From an uncultured Elusimicrobia bacterium (GTDB lineage Bacteria > Elusimicrobiota > Endomicrobiia > Endomicrobiales > CAIRNS01), in NCBI GenBank assembly GCA_903880015.1, contig CAIRNS010000015.1, forward strand, positions 55,957 to 119,956: DNA of 64,000 bases. The letters are read 5' to 3'. Below the pieces are notes generated by a model. The model had not been told where the DNA came from. It saw nothing but the letters and a program-made list of their open reading frames with translations, and ran no database searches. Of the stretch, positions 59,176 through 64,000 are shown one piece after another; position 1 is the first letter of the stretch; each line of letters begins with the position of its first letter. The position numbers were made by a program, and so were the translations under genes.

Positions 59176-61359
59176 TTATTGCGCGGAAAACGGCAGGGTT
59201 ATGGTAAATTGTGTTCCTGTGCCCGGTGAGCTTCGAAGTTCAATAGTGCCGTGGTGTTTTTGAACTATTTCATATACAAGCGCCAGTCCTAACCCCGTTC
59301 CTTTCCCGACAGGTTTTGTGGTGAAAAAGGGTTCAAATACTTTTGCTTGTATTTCTTTTGGAATACCGCAGCCGGTATCTTCAATCTGTATAGTTGCCCC
59401 TGAAGTTTTTTTGCGGGTAAATGGAGTTGTTCGTACCGTAAGTGTGCCGCCCGAAGGCATTGCATCTATGGCATTATTTGCAAGATTGATAATCACTTGC
59501 TGAATCTGATTTCTATTTATGAACATATGTGGCAATTCCTCCGTAAATTCCTTGACCAAAGTCATTGCTGAGACATTGGTCTGCGCCTCGACTAAGGACA
59601 AGGCGCTGCTAATAGTTTCGTTGAGACAGCATAATTCTTTTTCAATTTTTCCTGCCCGTGAAAAGCCCAGCAAGTTGCGGACAAAATCCTTAGCGCGGGT
59701 TGCCTCTCGTTCGATTGTTTTCAGGATAAGGTAAAAGGGGTCATCCTCTTTGCTGTGTTTCAATATGAGTTGCGAGGACCCGATAATCACTCCGAGTGGG
59801 TTGTTCATTTCATGCATAATACCGCTTGCCATGTGTCCGATGGCTGCAAGTTTTTCCGTATGCAGGAGCTGCATTGCCAGCGTGTCTTTTTCCATTTCCA
59901 TTTGTTTTCTCAAAGTGATGTCTTTGGCAAAGCCGAATTCCTCCACGACCGCCCCTTGTACTATGCGCGGCGATATGGCAAATTCACCTACTGCGTAGTC
60001 GCCTGATTTTTTGCGAATCCGAAGCTCGCTTTGGAGTATTTTTCGTCCGGCACAGATTTCCTTGCGTATCTCAGCCGCCCGGTCAATGTCATCGGGATGT
60101 ATGAGTTCTTGTATTGATTTTCCTATCCATTCTTCGGCTTTCCAACCGGTCACTGTTTCAAATGCGGGATTGATGGAACGCAATATACTGTCGCCAACCG
60201 TGATACTGTAAATAATAACGGGAGACTCTCTGACAATATTGTCATAGCGTTCATCGCTTTCTCTCATCAATTGTTCGGTAATTTTTCGTTGCGTAATGTC
60301 ATGGCCTAAGAGAATTATGCCATCTTTTTCCCCCCGCCTATTGTACAGCGTTGACCCGGTAACCAATAACTGAACGCGGTTCCCCCCCTTTGTCAAAAAA
60401 GTTTCTTCAAAGGGAGTCAGTGCCACAACTTCTGAATTCGAGCATGCTTTTGACAGCCATGCGCGCAGTTGCGTAGATTCCGGGACAGGGAAAAGTTTGC
60501 TGACGGGAACCCCATCCATCTCCATTGGTTCATATCCCAGCGCATTTGCAGCAGAACGATTCATCTTCTTGATAGTGCAAGTCATATCTAACACAAACAG
60601 CATATCAATCATCGATTCGATAATATTGTTAAAGTAATCCTTTGAAACCATTGTCACGGAAAGTTGTTCAGCCATTAAGTTGAAAGAATCAGCCAAATGC
60701 CCTATCTCGTCGCGTGCAGAAATGTTAACTCGGTGATCCAAATCGCCCTGAGCAATTTTCCCCGTTGCCGAAATTAGTTCTTTGAGAGGAGTAGTAATCT
60801 TGGTTATTAGGAAAAGAATAACAACAACAGTAATGATCATGCAGAGGATTACCGCAAAAATGGCTTCATTCCTTTGTTTGGCTAATCCTTCATACATTCC
60901 GGCGGATGATATGGCGACGCGTACTGTTCCGATAATATCTTCTTGGGGAATATTTTGTTGTGTTTCAGGTGAAATGCCTCCGGCGGCTGTGTGTTTATTG
61001 AAGATCGAGGAATGAACAATGATGGGTTTCTCTAGGATAAATGAAGGTAGTTCTTCTATCCCTGAGGAAACAATTTTCTTGCCCATTTTGTCTAAAATCG
61101 CGACAAAAATGATATTTTTCTCATGGATAGCGACTTGGATAAGGGAATTTAGAGCGGGATGATTATCTGTCAAAACGCCAGGTTCTGCATTGTAGGCAAT
61201 ATTCCGGGCAAGAAAATCTGCGTAATGGATGTTCTGAGCTTGCACTTCTTTGGCTTCGTGATGTATGGAGATAAAGGTATAAAGAAAAGTAAACAAAAGT
61301 GTAATAACAGCAAATGGCGCAGCAATTTTAATAGATAATTTATTGCTTAGCATTCTCAA
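59176..61359 (-). CDS. membrane PAS-domain sensor histidine kinase
   Basis: 727 residues: transmembrane segments at about 10-31 and 167-188 around a periplasmic sensory region, HAMP (about 189-240), two PAS domains (about 245-355 and 370-483), HisKA with phosphorylated H516 in GIMHEMNNPLG, and a HATPase with NLANNAIDAMPSGG and GTGLGLALV. A complete kinase, but no response regulator is adjacent, so its partner is unknown. AAGGG precedes the ATG and a strong promoter lies at 61390-61418. Confidence 0.93.
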   Translation of the reverse strand: MRMLSNKLSIKIAAPFAVITLLFTFLYTFISIHHEAKEVQAQNIHYADFLARNIAYNAEPGVLTDNHPALNSLIQVAIHEKNIIFVAILDKMGKKIVSSGIEELPSFILEKPIIVHSSIFNKHTAAGGISPETQQNIPQEDIIGTVRVAISSAGMYEGLAKQRNEAIFAVILCMIITVVVILFLITKITTPLKELISATGKIAQGDLDHRVNISARDEIGHLADSFNLMAEQLSVTMVSKDYFNNIIESMIDMLFVLDMTCTIKKMNRSAANALGYEPMEMDGVPVSKLFPVPESTQLRAWLSKACSNSEVVALTPFEETFLTKGGNRVQLLVTGSTLYNRRGEKDGIILLGHDITQRKITEQLMRESDERYDNIVRESPVIIYSITVGDSILRSINPAFETVTGWKAEEWIGKSIQELIHPDDIDRAAEIRKEICAGRKILQSELRIRKKSGDYAVGEFAISPRIVQGAVVEEFGFAKDITLRKQMEMEKDTLAMQLLHTEKLAAIGHMASGIMHEMNNPLGVIIGSSQLILKHSKEDDPFYLILKTIEREATRAKDFVRNLLGFSRAGKIEKELCCLNETISSALSLVEAQTNVSAMTLVKEFTEELPHMFINRNQIQQVIINLANNAIDAMPSGGTLTVRTTPFTRKKTSGATIQIEDTGCGIPKEIQAKVFEPFFTTKPVGKGTGLGLALVYEIVQKHHGTIELRSSPGTGTQFTITLPFSAQ

Positions 61360-61389
61360 CCCTTTTTAGCAATGATGCACTCTGTAAAA

Positions 61390-61418
61390 AGTATAATCCA
61401 AGGAATTGCTTTTGTCAA
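61390..61418 (-). promoter_or_regulatory. promoter of the sensor kinase gene
   Basis: On the - strand TTGACA (61418-61413), 17-base spacer, TATACT (61395-61390), giving a leader of about 24 bases. Confidence 0.75.
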
Positions 61419-61470
61419 GGGTTAAAAATGATTAAAAATTCAATTACTATCGAATTATTGCGAGTATACA

Positions 61471-61938
61471 TCACATGCTTTTCTTTTGATATGACCCCGT
61501 GAGGCAGCTTTCTTCAAGAATATGGTCTTGCATAGCTTTTACCACTTCGGATTTAACGGCGTTGTGCGCCAGTTCAAGTTTTATGTCAAGCGCGTAAAGC
61601 TTAAAATGGTATCGGTGTGCACCGCTGCGGGGGCACGGTCCGACATAACCGGTATGATGTGCGTCATTGAGTCCTTGTTTTGTTCCGTTGGTCAGGTGCG
61701 GCAAACGCGGAAGATTCTCGGCAACGCCGCCTGCTCTTATGGGAATATTATACATCACCCAATGAACCCATGTGCCCGCAAGCGAATCAGGATCATCAAC
61801 AATGAGCGCCAGTGAAGCCGCTTTCTCGGGGACATTGACCCAGGTGAGTGGCGGAGACATGCCTTCGCCGTCGCAGGTATGTCGTACGGGAATCATATCA
61901 CCTTCCTTAAATGCCGTGCTTGAGAGTGTCAGAACCAT
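61471..61938 (-). CDS. YbhB/YbcL-family PEBP-like protein
   Basis: 155-residue protein of the phosphatidylethanolamine-binding / Raf-kinase-inhibitor-like family. Seen: SSTAFKEGDMIPVRHTCDGEG, SPPLTWVNVPE, DDPDSLAGTWVHWVMYNIP and GPCPRSGAHRYHFKLYALD (GPCPRSGAHRYHF). Bacterial function is not settled. No signal peptide. GAGGAG precedes the ATG. Confidence 0.92.
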   Translation of the reverse strand: MVLTLSSTAFKEGDMIPVRHTCDGEGMSPPLTWVNVPEKAASLALIVDDPDSLAGTWVHWVMYNIPIRAGGVAENLPRLPHLTNGTKQGLNDAHHTGYVGPCPRSGAHRYHFKLYALDIKLELAHNAVKSEVVKAMQDHILEESCLTGSYQKKSM

Positions 61939-61970
61939 ATAGTGCTCCTCAGTTATTCGAAGTAAACTGC

Positions 61971-63383
61971 TTAACCCTTATATTTTCTTCCCGGGCGTAT
62001 GATAAGGACTTGTCCAACGCGCAGATATTTCTGTTTTTTGACGCGGGCATTATCTTCCTTGATTGCCGTTACCGTTGTGGAGAATTTCTTGGCAATCTTT
62101 TCCAGCCAATCATTGCCCAATACTTTGTACTTGATATATCCCGGCGACGGGTTGAGGTCCTTCACCAGCGCAATATTCGCAGTAAACGCGCCGGCGGTGC
62201 CCGAAGGAATATGCAGTTCGAAATCAGGTGCGTTATGTGGCGTGCACCAGGCAATAAGCGACGGATTGAGTTCCCGTATTGTGCTTAACGATGTGCCGGC
62301 GCATTGAGCGACAATTTTAAGATCAATGACCGTGGGAATTTTAACCGTATCGTATACCAAAGGCGGATCATAAACCAGGTCGTAGCCGTATTTTTGGGGG
62401 TCTTCACCGATCATGCTGACGGCGATGAACTGAGGAACATAGAGCTGGGTTTCTTTGGGAACAGCACTGCGTTCAGCCATCTCGCAGATGGTAGTGGCAT
62501 TAGAAAATTTAAGGTCCCTGACAAGGCCGAATTCGCCGCGGTTGTATCCCGCCAGCACCAGATGCCAGTCGTCAAGCATCAAGAAGAGCTCTTTTAAATA
62601 GCGTGCCGCAGCGCGGGTGGATTTCTCGGGGTCTTTTCGTTCGTCAATCCAGTAGTTCAGCTTTAAGTCCAGTGCGCGTGCTCGCTGAGGCATAATCTGC
62701 CACAATCCGAGTGCGCCAGCCCGGGAAAGATCTTCGACGCGGTACAAGCTTTCGACCACGGGCAGATAGATCAATTCTTTGGGAAGGTCATACTCCTTGA
62801 GCGTAGTAAGTATCATCGGCCGGTAGCGGCCGGATCGTTCAAGAGCTGCCTTGATGAGGCGTTTTGATTCACCGTTCTCAGTATACCGTTTAAGATATTT
62901 CTTTACTGTTTCATTGTCGGCATCCATCGGGATATTGTATGTCCGTTTGAAGAATGTGGTGCGATTGCCAACATTTAAAGAGTTGTTAAGTTTTGCAAAC
63001 AGGGATTTGAAATCATCGCGCAGGGCATTAAGAACAGCGGCATCAAGATTTGCCTGCGACAATTTGCGCAACGATTGATCATAGAGGTCCTGCGCTTTGG
63101 CGGTATTGCCTTTAGTGAAGCTTTTGTTTGCTTGATTAAAAAGAAATTCAGCTTCCTTAACAGCAAGGATCAGTGCGGATCGTTGCGCGACGGCTGTCGT
63201 TGAGATTTCCACCGCATCAATATGGAGAACATCTTTGTCGGCGGCGCGCTGTCCGGGTTCGTCGTTGAAGGATTGCAGTGAGGCGTCGTTTGGCTGTTCT
63301 TCGCCGGGGGACTGAGCAGTAACGGTCATCGGGATGAACATGACTGAAAAAAACAGCAAGAGAAGTATTGACCGTATGCTCAT
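61971..63383 (-). CDS. MltD-like lytic transglycosylase with LysM domain
   Basis: 470 residues: signal peptide (MSIRSILLLLFFSVMFIPMTVTA), a linker with a helical region (about 60-170), an SLT domain with the catalytic glutamate in LPVVESLYR and GLWQIMPQRA, and one C-terminal LysM domain (YKVLGNDWLEKIAKKFSTT) that binds peptidoglycan. Envelope enzyme for cell-wall turnover. MltD often has two or more LysM; one is clear here. Confidence 0.9.
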   Translation of the reverse strand: MSIRSILLLLFFSVMFIPMTVTAQSPGEEQPNDASLQSFNDEPGQRAADKDVLHIDAVEISTTAVAQRSALILAVKEAEFLFNQANKSFTKGNTAKAQDLYDQSLRKLSQANLDAAVLNALRDDFKSLFAKLNNSLNVGNRTTFFKRTYNIPMDADNETVKKYLKRYTENGESKRLIKAALERSGRYRPMILTTLKEYDLPKELIYLPVVESLYRVEDLSRAGALGLWQIMPQRARALDLKLNYWIDERKDPEKSTRAAARYLKELFLMLDDWHLVLAGYNRGEFGLVRDLKFSNATTICEMAERSAVPKETQLYVPQFIAVSMIGEDPQKYGYDLVYDPPLVYDTVKIPTVIDLKIVAQCAGTSLSTIRELNPSLIAWCTPHNAPDFELHIPSGTAGAFTANIALVKDLNPSPGYIKYKVLGNDWLEKIAKKFSTTVTAIKEDNARVKKQKYLRVGQVLIIRPGRKYKG

Positions 63384-63495
63384 GTGGGTTCATGGTAACA
63401 AAAATACCATTCATTTGCAAAATATTACGATGTGTAATTATTTTGTATTTCCCCTCCAGTTGCGTAGCGGGGGTTAAAATAGTTATAATCAATAC

Positions 63496-63612
63496 ATGGA
63501 AACATCGCTGAAAAAAACATTTTGGATGGTTTTGGCGGTTACCGTCATTGTAAAACTATTTTTGGCAGCGGTCATACCGATGACCAGTGACGAGGCACAT
63601 TTTGTGTTGTGG
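63496..63612 (+). pseudogene. 5' end of a membrane glycosyltransferase, truncated at a sequence junction
   Basis: ATG at 63496 opens a frame with a first transmembrane segment (residues 9-28) and then IPMTSDEAHFVLWG, the acidic first-loop motif of the ArnT/dolichyl-phosphate-mannose-dependent glycosyltransferase superfamily. At about 63610-63614 similarity stops and the frame ends at a TGA at 63640-63642. A TATAAT (63484-63489) ends six bases before the ATG, with no Shine-Dalgarno. In the real genome the gene probably continues for 400-500 more residues. Confidence 0.65.
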
Positions 63613-64000
63613 GGCCTAACGGTGCCGGAAAATCAACAATGATGAAGATCATTACCGGATTTATTCCTGCCTCATCAGGAGAAGTAGAAGTGAATGGACT
63701 GGAAGTCGGAACAAATAATCTCGAAATCAGGAAGCTGATAGGGTACCTTCCTGAAAACAATCCACTTTATCCCGAAATGTATGTAAGAGAATATCTTGGC
63801 TTTGTTGCCTCAATTTATAAGAGTCCAATTCCAAAGAAGCAGCAGATCGAAAATATAATTGAATTAACCGGGCTTGCTCCTGAACAAAGAAAAAAAATAG
63901 GCTCTCTCTCTAAAGGCTACAGACAAAGAGTTGGACTGGCCCAGGCGCTTATTCATAATCCGGGTGTTTTAATTCTCGATGAAGCTACCACTGGCCTCGA
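63612..64000 (+). CDS. ABC transporter ATP-binding protein, GldA-like, partial at both ends
   Basis: Reads from the middle of the Walker A motif (GPNGAGKSTMMKIITGF) through the Q-loop region (IGYLPENNPLYPEMYVREYL) to the signature SKGYRQRVGLAQALIHNP and Walker B LILDEATTGL, cut by the window end. It most resembles GldA-type ATPases common in Bacteroidetes. There is no start codon and the N-terminal ~30 residues are absent; composition is more AT-rich than the rest of the window. Probably from a different genome joined here in assembly. Confidence 0.8.

Noticed and set aside
60375..60405. CCCCCCCTTTGTC...CAAAGGG inside the histidine kinase as another repeat copy
   Set aside because: It encodes a normal PAS-domain stretch (FLTKGGNRVQ) and lacks the rest of the element.
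63496..64000. Glycosyltransferase-ABC fusion protein
   Set aside because: The two parts are in different frames with a stop between, and each lacks essential parts of its domain.

Overview
The window looks like one contig of a Gram-negative (diderm) bacterium, probably from an uncultured lineage. Evidence for two membranes: a TonB-dependent BtuB receptor, a 14-18 strand type porin-like barrel with a C-terminal Phe, a small outer-membrane barrel and a MltD-type lytic transglycosylase. Split glycine decarboxylase (gcvPA/gcvPB), an endonuclease-type MutL, a short RpoD-like sigma factor and an archaeal/thermophile-like LeuC do not point to a single familiar phylum, so I do not name one. Composition is near balanced GC throughout, except for the last ~390 bases, which are AT-richer and appear foreign.

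Layout. 1-10733 (+ strand): one tightly packed run, rsmB (5' cut)-rlmN-psd-pssA-leuA-leuC-leuD-leuB-asd-ydjC-truA: RNA modification, phosphatidylethanolamine synthesis, leucine biosynthesis and aspartate semialdehyde. 10734-11421: the only long gene-free island; it holds an orphan consensus promoter with an operator-like palindrome, and a terminator. From 11422 to 63383 every gene is on the - strand. 11422-16674: DUF1805, a GH57 glucanase, porin, barrel protein and TPR anchor. 16637-20037: PHP hydrolase, three tRNAs (Arg-CCU, Pro-CGG, Pro-GGG), apt, a sigma factor with an odd Asp-Arg-Arg tail, panD and a MerR regulator that ends inside a tRNA. 20122-25030: hflX-pgsA-der-plsY-gpsA-hup joined by successive 4-base overlaps. 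25141-34111: miaA, mutL, PilZ, mutS, lytic transglycosylase, miaB, DEAD-box helicase. 34167-43930: a sugar ABC import cluster with its own promoter and operator-like palindrome, read into a signal-less solute-binding protein, a diguanylate cyclase, hydrolases, a release-factor-like protein, nadE and radC. 43991-49779: complete glycine cleavage system (lpdA-gcvT-gcvH-gcvPA-gcvPB).

49820-59155 is the most coherent system: a cobamide (vitamin B12) uptake, salvage and probably remodelling locus. A near-perfect promoter is followed by a cobalamin riboswitch and terminator, then cobU, a TIM-barrel protein that may be the remodelling hydrolase CbiR, cobT, cobS, cobO/btuR, btuF, btuC, btuD, a second cobalamin riboswitch that overlaps the end of btuD, and btuB plus a DUF192 protein. 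Three of the gaps in this locus carry palindromic repeat elements. No corrin ring synthesis genes are seen here, so the locus imports and rebuilds cobamides rather than making them from scratch.

59176-63383: an orphan PAS histidine kinase with its own promoter, a PEBP-family protein and MltD. At about 63610 a divergent glycosyltransferase gene breaks off in mid-domain and an ABC ATPase of GldA type begins in mid-P-loop: this is best read as an assembly chimera, not a gene fusion.
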